Positions 1 through 8,960 of a DNA stretch of 64,000 bases are shown here, in pieces. The DNA is taken from positions 186,001-250,000 of the forward strand of contig NZ_JACHYJ010000005.1 of the NCBI RefSeq assembly GCF_014192745.1, given 5' to 3'. This DNA is from Luteimonas sp. RC10 (lineage in GTDB: Bacteria > Pseudomonadota > Gammaproteobacteria > Xanthomonadales > Xanthomonadaceae). The position numbers were made by a program, and so were the translations under genes. How positions within the stretch are numbered: the first letter of the stretch is position 1; each line of letters opens with the position of its first letter. The notes below the pieces were generated by a model. That model did no database searches. It was not told where the DNA came from and was given only the letters and a program-made list of their open reading frames with translations.

Positions 1-696
1 GGTGCGCGCCGGGGTCACCGGGCCGTCGCCGCCGTCGCTCAGTTCGCCCAGCTGCCGGTTGCCGAAGAAATGGAAGTAGGCGAGCCCGGCGATCAGCAGC
101 GCCAGGCCGATCGGCAGCGGCGCGAACATGTTCAGCGATTCCAGCGTCGCCGCGCCGGAGGGCATGTTGGCGTTGGCCGCGGTCAGCAGGTCGTTGAGCA
201 GGATCAGTGGCGAGTTGCCGACCATCGTCAGCGCGCCGCCCATGACGATGGCCACACAGACCGGCAGCAGGATCTGCGCCAGGCGCAGCCCCGAGCGCGA
301 GGCCAGTCGCGCCGCGACCGGCATGTACAGCGCCATCACCGACGGGTTCTGCATGACCGAGGAATTGAGGCCGGCGGTGGCCGCGGTCAGCAGCAACAGG
401 CGGTTCTCCATGCCCCGGGCCCGTCGCAGCAGCCAGCCGGCGAGGCGGTTGAGCGCGCCGGTGCGGTCCAGGCCCATGCCCAGGATCATCGTCGCGATGA
501 CGCTGATCACCGCGTTGGAGGAAAAGCCGTTGAAGACATCCTCGGGCGCCACCAGACCGGTCAGGCCCAGCATCACCAGCACCACCAGCGCCACCAGGTC
601 CGCGCGCACGCGCTGGAACAAGAACAGCACCATCGTCAGCCCCACCAGGGCCAGGACGATCTTCATATCGGTGGTGAGTGCCAGGCCGGTGTCCAT
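1..696 (-). CDS. SLC13-type anion permease, N-terminal part (cut by window edge)
   Basis: The reading frame starts at an ATG at 696 and is still open at base 1, so only the first 232 codons are present. The translation is almost entirely hydrophobic helices (roughly residues 11-28, 30-48, 55-75, then pairs around 120 and 165), with short polar loops such as NSPLILLNDLL. This pattern fits the SLC13/DASS or ArsB/CitM permease clan, inner-membrane carriers of di-/tricarboxylates, sulfate or arsenite. The substrate cannot be told from this half, and the cytoplasmic TrkA-C domains often found in this family would lie outside the window. An internal ATG at 666 is an alternative start. It follows trmB by about 100 bp on the same strand. 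Confidence 0.75.
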   Translation of the reverse strand, partial: MDTGLALTTDMKIVLALVGLTMVLFLFQRVRADLVALVVLVMLGLTGLVAPEDVFNGFSSNAVISVIATMILGMGLDRTGALNRLAGWLLRRARGMENRLLLLTAATAGLNSSVMQNPSVMALYMPVAARLASRSGLRLAQILLPVCVAIVMGGALTMVGNSPLILLNDLLTAANANMPSGAATLESLNMFAPLPIGLALLIAGLAYFHFFGNRQLGELSDGGDGPVTPART

Positions 697-794
697 CAGG
701 GCGATGACGCTTTCCGACGCGACGGGGACCGGCGCAAGCCAGTGTGCTTCCGCGCCGGGGAGGCGCCCTGCTGGTCCCGATCACGCATCACGGA

Positions 795-1532
795 TCATGG
801 GTCCCGGTCGTAGAGCAGATCCCAGACCCCGTGGCCCAGCTTCAGGCCGCGGCTCTCGAAATGCGTCTGCGGGCGCCACGGCGGTCGCGGCACATGGCCG
901 CGCGGGCCGACGCGGTTGCGCAGGCCGGCCGTGGCGTCGAGCACGTCCCACATCTGCTCGGCGTAGTCCTGCCAGTCGGTCGCCAGATGCAGGCGCCCGC
1001 CCAGCCGCAGCTTGGTCACCAGCAGCGCGGCGAACGCGGGCTGTACCAGGCGGCGTTTGTTGTGGCGCTTCTTGTGCCAGGGATCGGGGAAGTAGATCCG
1101 GATCTCGTCGAGCGCGCCGTCTGCGATCTCGTTGCGCAGCACCTCGACCGCGTCGTGGTGGTACACGCGGACATGGTCGCTGCCGTCCTCGGCCAGGCCA
1201 TTGAGCACACGGCCCACCCCCGGCGCATGCACTTCGATGCCGATGTGGTCGCGGGCCAGGTCCATGCGCGCCGAATGGCGCAGCGCCTCACCGTTGCCGA
1301 AGCCGATTTCCAGAATCCGCAAGGCCTGCCGTCCGAACACGGCGTCGAGGTCGCGCGGTGTGCCGGTGTAGTCCAGGCCGAAGCGCGGCCAGGCGTCGTC
1401 GAATGCGCGCTGTTGCGCCGGCGTGAACCGGCCCTGGCGCAATACGAAGCTGCGCACTTCGCGCCGGCCCTCGGTCACCGTGAACGGCTTGGGCGGCGCC
1501 TTGGCGCCTTCGCTGGAGAACGGGTCGGTCAT
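795..1532 (-). CDS. trmB: tRNA (guanine-N7)-methyltransferase TrmB
   Basis: TrmB transfers a methyl group from SAM to N7 of G46 in the variable loop of tRNAs. The 245-residue protein has the class I SAM site [11 protein letters not shown] (about 74-84), the acidic strand IGIEVH (97-102) and the family signature [14 protein letters not shown] (149-162), which supplies the catalytic Asp and tRNA-binding basic residues. Many homologues have [11 protein letters not shown], so the His after Trp is a minor variation. Length is normal. The start lies only 10 bp after the thiG stop, so trmB is probably co-transcribed with thiS-thiG. Confidence 0.95.
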   Translation of the reverse strand: MTDPFSSEGAKAPPKPFTVTEGRREVRSFVLRQGRFTPAQQRAFDDAWPRFGLDYTGTPRDLDAVFGRQALRILEIGFGNGEALRHSARMDLARDHIGIEVHAPGVGRVLNGLAEDGSDHVRVYHHDAVEVLRNEIADGALDEIRIYFPDPWHKKRHNKRRLVQPAFAALLVTKLRLGGRLHLATDWQDYAEQMWDVLDATAGLRNRVGPRGHVPRPPWRPQTHFESRGLKLGHGVWDLLYDRDP

Positions 1533-1542
1533 CGCGCGGGCG

Positions 1543-2343
1543 TCAGCCGACCAGGCCGTCGACCGGCGAGGATGCGCTGGCGAAGCGCTTGCGCGGGATG
1601 CGCCCGGCCAGGAAGGCCTCGCGGCCGGCCTCGACCGCCTTGCGCATCGCCGAGGCCATCAGCACCGGGTCGCGGGCGCCGGCGATCGCGGTGTTCATCA
1701 GCACGCCGTCGCAGCCCAGTTCCATCGCGATCGCGGCATCGGAGGCGGTGCCGACGCCGGCGTCGACGATGATCGGCACCTTCGCGTTCTCGACGATCTC
1801 CAGCAGGTTGTAGCGGTTCTGGATCCCCAGACCCGAGCCGATCGGCGCAGCCAGCGGCATCACCGCCACGCAGCCGATCTCTTCCAGGCGCTTGGCCAGG
1901 ATCGGATCGTCGGAGGTGTAGACCATGACCTCGAAGCCGTCGGCGACCAGTTGCTCGGCGGCCTTGAGCGTCTGCACCACGTCGGGGAACAGCGTGCGCT
2001 GGTCGCCCAGCACCTCCAGCTTGGTCAGGTTGTGGCCGTCGAGCAGTTCGCGGGCCAGCCGGCAGGTGCGCACGGCTTCTTCGGCGGTGTAGCAGCCGGC
2101 CGTATTGGGCAGGATCGTGTAGCGGTCGGGCGGCAGCACGTCGAGCAGGTTGGGCTCGCCAGGGGTTTGGCCGATATTGGTGCGACGGATCGCGACGGTG
2201 ACGATCTGCGCACCAGCGGCTTCGGTGGCCGCACGGGTCTGGTCGAGATCCTCGAACTTGCCGGTGCCGGTCAGCAGGCGGGAGCGGTAGGTCTTGCCGG
2301 CGATGACGAGGCCGGCGTCGCGCGAGGGGGAAGGAATGCTCAT
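1543..2343 (-). CDS. thiG: Thiazole synthase ThiG
   Basis: ThiG condenses 1-deoxyxylulose-5-phosphate, dehydroglycine and the sulfur carried by ThiS thiocarboxylate into the thiazole phosphate of thiamine. The 266-residue TIM barrel shows the Schiff-base lysine in KLEVLGD (about Lys108), the phosphate-binding loop [11 protein letters not shown] (about 194-204) and the downstream [12 protein letters not shown] chose the ATG at 2343. A TTG six codons upstream is in frame but is less likely. The sulfur carrier thiS lies upstream on the same strand across a repeat-rich spacer of about 375 bp. No thiO/thiH or thiF is visible nearby. Confidence 0.95.
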   Translation of the reverse strand: MSIPSPSRDAGLVIAGKTYRSRLLTGTGKFEDLDQTRAATEAAGAQIVTVAIRRTNIGQTPGEPNLLDVLPPDRYTILPNTAGCYTAEEAVRTCRLARELLDGHNLTKLEVLGDQRTLFPDVVQTLKAAEQLVADGFEVMVYTSDDPILAKRLEEIGCVAVMPLAAPIGSGLGIQNRYNLLEIVENAKVPIIVDAGVGTASDAAIAMELGCDGVLMNTAIAGARDPVLMASAMRKAVEAGREAFLAGRIPRKRFASASSPVDGLVG

Positions 2344-2424
2344 CCCGGGATTATCGCCCAAGCGGCGCGGGTGTGCCGGACGCGTCAGCGACGCGTTCGC
2401 GAGCGGTTCTTGGAAGGGCGGTCC

Positions 2425-2460
2425 GCGAATGCGTCCGAGCCGGAGGGCTCGGACAAGCGC
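2425..2460. repeat. REP-like palindromic element, copy 1
   Basis: An imperfect palindrome with the stem GTCCGAGCC / GGCTCGGAC and a GCGAATGC flank. The same sequence, with one change in the loop, recurs at 2678-2719. It lies in the thiS-thiG spacer. The form (GC stem, short loop, repeated in intergenic DNA) fits REP-type elements, but only two copies are visible here. Confidence 0.6.
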
Positions 2461-2521
2461 TCATGGTGCTGGTGACAGCCCCGGTGCCATCCATGGCGTG
2501 GCGGTACAGGTGTCGGGATGT

Positions 2522-2580
2522 CCTGCCCGCACGTCCCTGTGCGGGCGTTCGCCCCCGCATCCGATGCCGGATGGCATCGG
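2522..2580. repeat. Stem-loops in the thiS-thiG spacer
   Basis: Two adjacent hairpins. The first has arms GCCCGCAC / GTGCGGGC with flanking GCGTTCGC (2522-2552). The second is a simple CCGATGCC / GGCATCGG hairpin (2561-2580). The first hairpin is repeated almost exactly at 2648-2677, immediately before the second REP-like copy, so the spacer looks built from duplicated stem-loop modules. No open reading frame in it looks like a gene. Confidence 0.5.
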
Positions 2581-2647
2581 ATCAGCGCCCGGACGCGCGG
2601 TGGGGTGTGGTGGCCGTCCCTGGCGGGGCGGTGCTGGCTCCGGGTTG

Positions 2648-2719
2648 CCCTGCCCGCACATCCGTGTGCGGGCGTTCGCGAATGCGTCCGAGCCGGAAGG
2701 CTCGGACAAGCGCATTCGC
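2648..2719. repeat. Composite repeat: hairpin plus REP-like element, copy 2
   Basis: The hairpin GCCCGCAC / GTGCGGGC (2652-2673) runs into a second copy of the REP-like palindrome (2678-2719). This copy is longer than the first: its outer arms GCGAATGCG and CGCATTCGC also pair, enclosing the GTCCGAGCC / GGCTCGGAC stem. It ends at the base directly beside the thiS stop codon (2720-2722). Transcribed RNA would fold strongly here, so it may act as an attenuator or 3' stabiliser between thiS and thiG. Confidence 0.6.
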
Positions 2720-2920
2720 TTACCCCCCTCCCAGTGCGTGGACGATCTCGACGTGGTCGCCGTCGGCCAGGACGTGGGTGTCGTGGCGACCGCGCGGGAC
2801 GATCTCGCCGTTGACCTCCACCGCCACGCGGCGCCCGCCCAGTCCCTGGGCCTGCAGTAGGGCGGCGATCGTGCTGCCCGGATCGATATCGGCGTCTTCG
2901 CCGTTGAGTCGGATGTTCAT
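2720..2920 (-). CDS. thiS: Sulfur carrier protein ThiS
   Basis: A 66-residue ubiquitin-fold protein starting MNIRLNGE and ending in the diagnostic Gly-Gly (ALGGG). After adenylation and thiocarboxylation of this terminus, it donates sulfur to ThiG for the thiamine thiazole ring. The ATG at 2920 gives the usual family length. Longer in-frame starts upstream add sequence with no family resemblance. It is first in a thiS-thiG-trmB order on minus. I looked for a TPP riboswitch between 2921 and 3093 and did not recognise one. Confidence 0.92.
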   Translation of the reverse strand: MNIRLNGEDADIDPGSTIAALLQAQGLGGRRVAVEVNGEIVPRGRHDTHVLADGDHVEIVHALGGG

Positions 2921-3093
2921 GCCGCGATTGTCCCCGTTCGCGGGGCAGGGCGCACGCCGGGCCGGGCGGCGGGCATGACGCAGTGCGGCGTGCCGTGCCC
3001 GGCGCGCGGCGGGATCATCGCGGCAATGCGGTCCCGTACGGGGCCCGGTCGCCAACCGGCAGATAATCGCCGCCCTTTTCAGGAGAGCCCCCC

Positions 3094-4947
3094 ATGTCGT
3101 CATCCAGGCCGATCCGTGCCGCCCTTGCCGTCGCGCTTGCCGCAGCGGCCGTTCCGACGCTCGCCGCCGACACGTTTTCCCGCACCGTGTTCTTCGGCGA
3201 CAGCCTGACCGATTCCGGCTACTTCCGGCCGGTGCTGGTGCGCGAGGTCGGGCCACAGACTGCGATCCTCGGCCGGTTCACGACCAACCCCGGGCTGACC
3301 TGGGCCGAGCACGTGGCCGATCGCTACGGCACCGATGCCAGTGCCAACGGCAACGGCCAGACCGGTGACAACTACGCGGTCGGCGGCGCCCGCGTCGCGA
3401 TCGACACCGTCGGCGCGCTCGGCGCGACGCCGTCGCTGGCGACCCAGGTGCGCACCTACCTGTCAGCCAACGGTGGCCGCGCCGATGCCGACGCGCTGTA
3501 CTCGGTCTGGGGCGGCGCCAACGACCTGTTCGCGGTGGCGGCCAATCCGGGCCAGGCGCAGCAGATCATCGGCGCGGCGGTGACCGCGCAGGTCGGCCTG
3601 GTCGGCGCGCTGCAGGGCGCAGGCGCGCGTTACGTGCTGGTGCCGTCGATCCCGGACGTCGGCCTGACCCCGCAGTTCCGTGCCGGCGGTGCCGCGGCGA
3701 TGGCGCAGGGCACCGCGCTGTCGACGGCCTACAACGAGGCGCTGTACGGCGGTCTCGCCTCGCAGGGCCTGCGGGTGATTCCGGTCGACACCTTCCACTT
3801 CCTGCAGGAAGTGACCGCCGATCCCTCGCGTTACGGCTTCACCAATGTCACCTCGGTCGCCTGTGCGACCCAGCCGGCGCCTGCCGGTGCGTCGTCGTTG
3901 TTCTGCAACCCGGGCTCGCTGGTCGCGCCCGATGCGGCCAACACCTATCTGTTCGCCGACGGTGTGCACCCGGCCAGCCGTGCGCAGGCGATGATTGCCG
4001 ACCTGGCTGTGTCGATGATCGATGGTCCGCAGCAGATCGCCGTGCTGCCACAGTCTGCGTCGATGACCGGCCGCGCGCGCGCCGATCGCGTCGCCAACCG
4101 GATGAGCCTGGCCGCCGCGCCGGTCGAGGGGCGGCGCTGGTGGGCCGACGTGCGCGCCGACATGCAGCGTTACGACCACGGCGATGCCTACGACGGCGTC
4201 GGCCCGGCGCTGACCGCCGGCCTGGACTGGACGTCGGGCGCCACGACCTTCGGCGGCTTCGTCGGCTACGGCCGCCAGGGCAACGACTGGGGCCTGCGCC
4301 GCGGCAGCTGGGACCAGAGCGAAGCGACCATCGGCGGCTTCGCGCACTGGCGCAGTGCGGCCGGCGGCTGGGTGAACCTGCAGCTGAGCTACAGCTGGCT
4401 GGACTTCGACACCGACCGCGCCGTGCAGATCGGGCCGGCGACGCGCGTGCACAGCGGCCAGGCCGATGGCAGCAACACGACCGCCGCGCTGTATGCCGGC
4501 TGGACCTTCGGCAACGGCCCGCTGGAGCATGGTCCGGTGCTGTCGGTGGTGGGGCAGCGCATCGAGGTCGACGGCTTCGCCGAGAGCGACCCGACGATGT
4601 CGACCTCGCTGGCCTATCCCTCGCAGGACATCGACTCGTTGATCGGCAGCGCCGGTTGGCAGTTCGCCTATGCCGGCGACGGCGGCGTGCGGCCGTATGC
4701 GCGACTGACCGTCGATCGCGAGTTCGAGGACGCACCGACCCAGGCCTGGGCCCGCGCGCAGTCGCTGCCCTCGACGCTGGACTATGCGGTGCCGGCTCGC
4801 GGCTACGACCGCAGCTACGGCACCGCGACGCTCGGCACCCAGGCGCGCCTGTTCGGCCTGGACGCCAATGTCGGCGCCACCCTGACGGTCGGCCAGAAGG
4901 CCGGCAGCCACACCACGGTGTTCGCGACCCTGGGCGCGGGGTTCTGA
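3094..4947 (+). CDS. GDSL esterase autotransporter (EstA-like)
   Basis: A 617-residue secreted lipolytic enzyme fused to its own outer-membrane pore. A signal peptide (1-25, ending LAA) is followed by an SGNH-hydrolase passenger with GDSLTDSG (nucleophile about Ser37), the GGAR block (about 97-100), GAND (141-144) and the catalytic pair D-x-x-H in ADGVHPAS (about 289-292). From about residue 343 to the end it is an autotransporter beta-barrel of alternating strands closing on a terminal Phe. Homologues such as Pseudomonas EstA are displayed on the cell surface and affect lipid and biofilm phenotypes. An AGGAG ribosome site precedes the ATG. It is monocistronic, followed by a tRNA gene. Confidence 0.92.
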   Translation: MSSSRPIRAALAVALAAAAVPTLAADTFSRTVFFGDSLTDSGYFRPVLVREVGPQTAILGRFTTNPGLTWAEHVADRYGTDASANGNGQTGDNYAVGGARVAIDTVGALGATPSLATQVRTYLSANGGRADADALYSVWGGANDLFAVAANPGQAQQIIGAAVTAQVGLVGALQGAGARYVLVPSIPDVGLTPQFRAGGAAAMAQGTALSTAYNEALYGGLASQGLRVIPVDTFHFLQEVTADPSRYGFTNVTSVACATQPAPAGASSLFCNPGSLVAPDAANTYLFADGVHPASRAQAMIADLAVSMIDGPQQIAVLPQSASMTGRARADRVANRMSLAAAPVEGRRWWADVRADMQRYDHGDAYDGVGPALTAGLDWTSGATTFGGFVGYGRQGNDWGLRRGSWDQSEATIGGFAHWRSAAGGWVNLQLSYSWLDFDTDRAVQIGPATRVHSGQADGSNTTAALYAGWTFGNGPLEHGPVLSVVGQRIEVDGFAESDPTMSTSLAYPSQDIDSLIGSAGWQFAYAGDGGVRPYARLTVDREFEDAPTQAWARAQSLPSTLDYAVPARGYDRSYGTATLGTQARLFGLDANVGATLTVGQKAGSHTTVFATLGAGF

Positions 4948-5025
4948 CCGCTCAGGCCCGCCGCGCCGCCGCCCGCGCGGCGGCGTTGCCAAGCCGCGCC
5001 GCGGCGGCATAGACTGGGGCCCTGC

Positions 5026-5099
5026 GCGGGTGTAGTTCAATGGTAGAACTGCAGCTTCCCAAGCTGCTAGCGTGGGTTCGATTCCCATCACCCGCTCCA
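5026..5099 (+). tRNA. tRNA-Gly (anticodon CCC)
   Basis: The cloverleaf can be drawn in full. The acceptor stem is GCGGGTG / CACCCGC (5026-5032 with 5089-5095), the discriminator base is T and an encoded CCA ends at 5099. The D arm is GTTCAATGGTAGAAC. The anticodon arm is GCAGC-TTCCCAA-GCTGC, giving anticodon CCC for GGG codons. The T arm is GTGGG-TTCGATT-CCCAT. Confidence 0.95.
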
Positions 5100-5106
5100 G
5101 TTCCAG

Positions 5107-5139
5107 CGGCGGCACCATCGACGATGGTGTCGCCGTTTT
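5107..5139 (+). terminator. Rho-independent terminator after tRNA-Gly
   Basis: A 13-bp stem (5107-5119 with 5123-5135, one G-U pair) with a 3-nt loop is followed by TTTT (5136-5139), eight bases downstream of the tRNA CCA end. Confidence 0.8.
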
Positions 5140-5205
5140 CGTTGCAGCTGTTCCCGTCGATCCTCGATGCGGCCCGTCGGCGCCGCGTGCTTGCCCGGTC
5201 CTGCG

Positions 5206-6126
5206 ATGAAGCTCGCGATCCTGTCCCGCAACACCAAGCTCTATTCCACCCGCCGGCTGGTCGAGGCCGCGCGCACGCGTGGGCACACCGTGCGCGTGCT
5301 CGATCCGCTGCGCTGCTACATGCGCATCAGCAGCGAGGGCTTCTCGCTGCGCTACAAGGGGCGTTCGATCGAGGCATTCGATGCGGTGATCCCGCGCTTC
5401 GGCACCTCGGTGGCGCGCTATGGCAACGCGGTGCTGCATCAGCTCGAGTTGATGGGCAGCTTCGCGCCCAATCCCTCGGCAGCATTCGCACGGGCGCGCG
5501 ACAAGCTGCGCTGCCAGCAATTGTTGGCTGCCGAGGGCATCGGTCTGCCGGTCACGGTGTTCGGCGACAACCCCGATGACACTGACGACCTGCTGGCGAT
5601 GCTTGGCCCGCCGCCGCATGTGATCAAGCTCAACGAGGGCATGCAGGGCGCTGGCGTCATGCTGACCGAGAAACCATCGGCCTCGCGTGGCGCGGTCGAG
5701 GCCCTGCGCGGCCTGTACGCCAACTTCCTGGTGCAGGAGTTCATCGCCGAGGCCCAGGGCGCGGACCTGCGTTGCTTCGTGGTCGGCGACCGGGTCATCG
5801 GCGCGATGCAGCGTCAGGCGCCGGCGGGGGACTTCCGCTCCAATCTGCATCGCGGCGGCAGCGCGAGTGCGGCGGTGGCGACCGAGGAAGAGCAGGCGGT
5901 CGCGGTGCGCGCGGCCCAAGTGGTGGGCCTGGGGATCGCCGGGGTCGATCTGATCCGTTCGGACCGGGGACCATTGGTGCTCGAGGTCAACGCCTCACCC
6001 GGTCTGGAGGGCATCGAGGCGGTGACGGGGCAGGATATCGCCGGGGGCATCGTCGAGCACCTGGCCGCGCGGGTCGGGGCTGGACGTCCGCGACGTGCGC
6101 GGCGTCATGGATCCAACGGAACCTGA
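5206..6126 (+). CDS. rimK: RimK-family ATP-grasp glutamate ligase
   Basis: RimK adds glutamate residues to the C-terminus of ribosomal protein S6, and some relatives make poly-glutamate. The 306-residue protein starts [10 protein letters not shown] and has the pre-ATP-grasp domain (about 1-95), the ATP-binding segment around [14 protein letters not shown], and the metal-binding [15 protein letters not shown] near residue 265. I chose the ATG at 5206 because conservation begins there. The upstream in-frame codons look like leader. The last 20 residues are a basic tail without family resemblance. It sits alone between tRNA-Gly and a small secreted protein. Confidence 0.9.
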   Translation: MKLAILSRNTKLYSTRRLVEAARTRGHTVRVLDPLRCYMRISSEGFSLRYKGRSIEAFDAVIPRFGTSVARYGNAVLHQLELMGSFAPNPSAAFARARDKLRCQQLLAAEGIGLPVTVFGDNPDDTDDLLAMLGPPPHVIKLNEGMQGAGVMLTEKPSASRGAVEALRGLYANFLVQEFIAEAQGADLRCFVVGDRVIGAMQRQAPAGDFRSNLHRGGSASAAVATEEEQAVAVRAAQVVGLGIAGVDLIRSDRGPLVLEVNASPGLEGIEAVTGQDIAGGIVEHLAARVGAGRPRRARRHGSNGT

Positions 6127-6161
6127 ACGTTTTTTTTCCGTATTTCGACGGATCCCACCCC

Positions 6162-6280
6162 TAATCTGAGCGTCCGGAATGCGCTTGCGCTCTCTCCCCC
6201 GGCTTCGGCCGGGGCGCAGCGGATAACGGCAATCGGGGCAACACTCCTTTGACCCGGGCGGCCAACGTCCGGGTCTTTTT
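6162..6280 (+). ncRNA. Possible small RNA ending in a terminator
   Basis: A non-coding stretch between rimK and the next gene. It starts near a TAATCT that could be a -10 element (6162-6167), carries a CCCCGGC-TTCG-GCCGGGG hairpin with a stable TTCG tetraloop (6197-6214), and ends in an intrinsic terminator at 6251-6280. No matching -35 was found, so independent transcription is unproven. The alternative is simply the rimK 3' untranslated region. I do not recognise a named Xanthomonas sRNA in it. Confidence 0.3.
6251..6280 (+). terminator. Rho-independent terminator
   Basis: The stem GACCCGG / CCGGGTC (6251-6257 with 6269-6275) is followed by five T residues. It ends either rimK or the possible small RNA upstream of the next gene. 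Confidence 0.8.
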
Positions 6281-6378
6281 GTGTCGCGCCTTGGCATGGG
6301 CGGTGGCCCGGTTCGATGGCATGATCCGCGGGCGGCCTGACGGGCGCCTTGCAATCGGATCACCAGGGAGTGGCGCGT

Positions 6379-6846
6379 ATGAAGCGGTCGATCGGTATCG
6401 GTCTTGCAGTGTTGTGTGTCTTCTCGCAGGCGGTCTGGGCCGGTGATGGCGTGGTCGATATCGAAAGTGGTGCTTTCGAACGGCAGCGCGCCGCGGTGCT
6501 GGCAGACCTGTCCGGGGGCGAGGCGTACGCGGAGATTTCGCCCTCGGACAAGCAGACAGTGGTCTCGCTGCTGGACCGGATGCAGGGCGTGATCGAGAAG
6601 ACATCGAGCGTGGATGCGTTGCATGAAACCGAACGCGTGCGGTTGTTCAACGACCAAGAGCAAGTGAACACGATCCTGACGCGTGCGAAAGCCGACAGCC
6701 GGCTGATCTGCCGTCGCGAGACGCCGATCGGATCGCGGCTCCCGCAAACCAACTGCATGACGGTCGCCGAGCGCCGACGTGCGACCGAGACATCACAGGA
6801 ACGACTGCGCTCCCGTGGTGTAATGAAACCGACCGACCCAAGGTAA
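6379..6846 (+). CDS. Small secreted protein of unknown function
   Basis: A 155-residue protein with a signal peptide (1-21, cleavage after VWA). The body is helical and charged. It ends in a conserved-looking block with two cysteines (CRRETPIGSRLPQTNC) followed by a basic tail. I have the impression that this Arg/Cys block recurs in small periplasmic proteins of gammaproteobacteria, but I cannot name the family. The ATG at 6379 places the signal peptide at the N-terminus. It ends 15 bp before the response regulator gene, so it may be co-transcribed with the two-component system and could be an accessory or target. Confidence 0.7.
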   Translation: MKRSIGIGLAVLCVFSQAVWAGDGVVDIESGAFERQRAAVLADLSGGEAYAEISPSDKQTVVSLLDRMQGVIEKTSSVDALHETERVRLFNDQEQVNTILTRAKADSRLICRRETPIGSRLPQTNCMTVAERRRATETSQERLRSRGVMKPTDPR

Positions 6847-6861
6847 GAAAAAGGCGCATCC

Positions 6862-7545
6862 ATGCATATCCTTGTCATCGAAGACAACCAGGACATCGCC
6901 GCCAATCTCGGGGATTACCTCGAGGACCGCGGCCACACCGTCGACTTCGCCGCCGACGGCGTCACCGGCCTGCATCTGGCGGTGGTCCATGATTTCGATG
7001 CGATCGTGCTCGATCTCAATCTGCCGGGCATGGACGGCCTGGAGGTCTGCCGCAAGCTGCGCAACGACGCGCGCAAGCAGACACCGGTGCTGATGCTCAC
7101 CGCGCGCGACAGCCTCGACAACAAGCTCGCCGGCTTCGACTCGGGCGCCGACGACTATCTGGTCAAGCCATTCGCGCTGCAGGAGGTCGAGGTCCGCCTC
7201 AATGCGCTGTCGCGCCGTGGCAAGGGCGCGCACACGCGCGTGCTGGAAGTCGGCGAGCTCGAGTACAACCTCGACACCCTCGAGGTGCGTCGCCAGGGCA
7301 AGCTGCTGCAACTCAACCCGACCGCACTCAAGATCCTGCAGTCGTTGATGGAGGCCTCGCCGGCCGTGGTCACGCGCCAGGAGCTCGAGACCCGCGTCTG
7401 GGGCGAGGAACTGCCGGACTCCGACTCGCTGCGCGTGCATATCCATGGCCTGCGCGCGGTCGTCGACAAGCCGTTCGATCCGCCCTACATCCAGACACGG
7501 CACGGAATCGGCTACCGGATCGCCGTGCCCGATGCCGCCAACTGA
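6862..7545 (+). CDS. OmpR/PhoB-family response regulator, ColR/VgrR-like
   Basis: A 227-residue DNA-binding regulator. The receiver domain (1-115) has the acidic pocket IEDN, phospho-acceptor Asp51 in VLDLNLPGMDG, Thr80 in MLTARD and Lys102 in VKPF. The C-terminal winged-helix domain (about 125-222) ends in the typical RHGIGYRI. The sequence closely resembles the ColR/VgrR regulators of Xanthomonas, which respond to metals through a cognate kinase, but this assignment is from memory. It overlaps its kinase gene by 14 nt, showing translational coupling. Confidence 0.9.
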   Translation: MHILVIEDNQDIAANLGDYLEDRGHTVDFAADGVTGLHLAVVHDFDAIVLDLNLPGMDGLEVCRKLRNDARKQTPVLMLTARDSLDNKLAGFDSGADDYLVKPFALQEVEVRLNALSRRGKGAHTRVLEVGELEYNLDTLEVRRQGKLLQLNPTALKILQSLMEASPAVVTRQELETRVWGEELPDSDSLRVHIHGLRAVVDKPFDPPYIQTRHGIGYRIAVPDAAN

Positions 7546-8872
7546 GGTCGCGACGGGCCGTCCGGCCCGGGTCCGCGAGCGCCGCTACCGGCGGCGCCTG
7601 CGCAGCCGCATCATCCTGTCGTTCGTGCTGCTCGGGCTCGGGCTCACGACGCTGTTCGCATTCCTGACCCAGGAAGCCCGCGACCGCGTGGAGAACACGC
7701 TGGTCGAGGACCTGATGAATCGCAACATCGACGAGTATGCGCGGCGCTACTACGTCGACCCCTCGCGCAACCCCGCCGCCCCGGTCGAGCAGATCCGCGC
7801 GCGCGTGGTCAAGCGCGACCGGTTCGAGGAGCTGCGCTATGAGCAGCCCGACTGGTACGAGCTGGGCGACGGCATCCACAACCTCAGCGGCGTCGACGAG
7901 GACGGCACGCCGTTCATGTACAAGCTGGCGGTGCGCAAGACGCCGGAGGAGTGGTTCTTCCTGGCCTACGACATGACCGAGACTGTACGCGGTGCGACCC
8001 AGTTCCAGCGCGCCATCTTCGGTTCGGTGGTCATGGTGTCGTTGCTGTCGGGACTGATCGGTTGGTGGTCGGCCGCGCGGGTCATGAGCCCGGTCTCGGA
8101 GCTGGCCAAGCGGCTCAGCCGCTCGGGCGACAGTTCGCGGCCGCAGGCGCTGGCGCCGCACTTTCCCGACGACGAGGTCGGGCAGCTGGCCAGCGCGCTC
8201 GACGACTATGCCTTCCGGCTGACCGAAGTGGTGCAGCGCGACCGCGAGTTCAATGCTGACGTCAGCCACGAACTGCGCACGCCGTTGGCGGTCATCAAGG
8301 GCGCGGTGGAGTTGCTATTGTCGCGGCCGGACCTGGACGAGAAGACCCGGACCCGGTTGCTGCGCATCCAGCGCGCCGAGCAGCAGTGCACCGACCTGAT
8401 CAGCGCCCTGCTGCTGCTCTCGCGCGAGGAGCGCGGACATGGCGCGACCGACATCGGCCGTGTCGTCGAACAGTTGTTCGACGCGCACCGCCCGCAACTG
8501 GTCGGCAAGCCACTGGAACTGCGGCTGGAGGCCGAGCAGCCGCTGGTCGTCGACGCCCCCGAGGCTGCGGTCACCGTCGCGCTGGGCAACCTGGTCGGCA
8601 ATGCGATCAAGTACACCCAGGAAGGCGAGGTGGTCGTACGCGTGCGTGCGCACACCGTGGAGGTCGCTGACAGTGGCCCGGGTCTGAGCGCGGAGGATGC
8701 AGCCCGGCTGTTCGAGCGCGGCTATCGCGGCACGCATGCCGAGCACTCGCAGGGCGGTGGCATCGGCCTGTCGATCGTACGTCGGCTGTGCGATCTGTAT
8801 GGCTGGCAGGTGCGGGTGGTCCCCGGCGCGGTGCGCGGAGTCGTGGCGACCCTGTCGTTCCGCCCTGATTGA
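7532..8872 (+). CDS. Sensor histidine kinase paired with the preceding regulator
   Basis: A 446-residue inner-membrane kinase. TM1 is at about 27-46 and TM2 at about 161-181, and the periplasmic sensor of about 115 residues between them is rich in Glu/Asp/Tyr. A HAMP-like linker follows, then the H box with His246 in SHELRTPL, the N box NLVGNAIKY and the ATP-lid motifs ADSGPGLS and GGGIGLSI. The start ATG at 7532 lies inside the regulator gene. The pairing and acidic sensor fit ColS/VgrS-type metal sensing, but I could not point to one definite ligand motif. Confidence 0.9.
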   Translation: MPPTEVATGRPARVRERRYRRRLRSRIILSFVLLGLGLTTLFAFLTQEARDRVENTLVEDLMNRNIDEYARRYYVDPSRNPAAPVEQIRARVVKRDRFEELRYEQPDWYELGDGIHNLSGVDEDGTPFMYKLAVRKTPEEWFFLAYDMTETVRGATQFQRAIFGSVVMVSLLSGLIGWWSAARVMSPVSELAKRLSRSGDSSRPQALAPHFPDDEVGQLASALDDYAFRLTEVVQRDREFNADVSHELRTPLAVIKGAVELLLSRPDLDEKTRTRLLRIQRAEQQCTDLISALLLLSREERGHGATDIGRVVEQLFDAHRPQLVGKPLELRLEAEQPLVVDAPEAAVTVALGNLVGNAIKYTQEGEVVVRVRAHTVEVADSGPGLSAEDAARLFERGYRGTHAEHSQGGGIGLSIVRRLCDLYGWQVRVVPGAVRGVVATLSFRPD

Positions 8873-8960
8873 GCTGCGCGCGCCGCGCCGTGTGCAGGTT
8901 GCCTTCCTCGCACTGTCCGGTCGCCCTCGGTGCCCGCGCTGCGGCATGCGGCTTGCGGCG

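Noticed and set aside
2921-3093. TPP riboswitch in front of thiS
   Set aside because: I looked for the conserved CTGAGA and ACCTGA-type segments on minus and did not find them.
3463-5919. Very long minus-strand open frame opposite the autotransporter, tRNA and rimK
   Set aside because: It covers three supported features, including a tRNA. Composition is Arg/Ala/His-rich without any family resemblance, an effect of high G+C.
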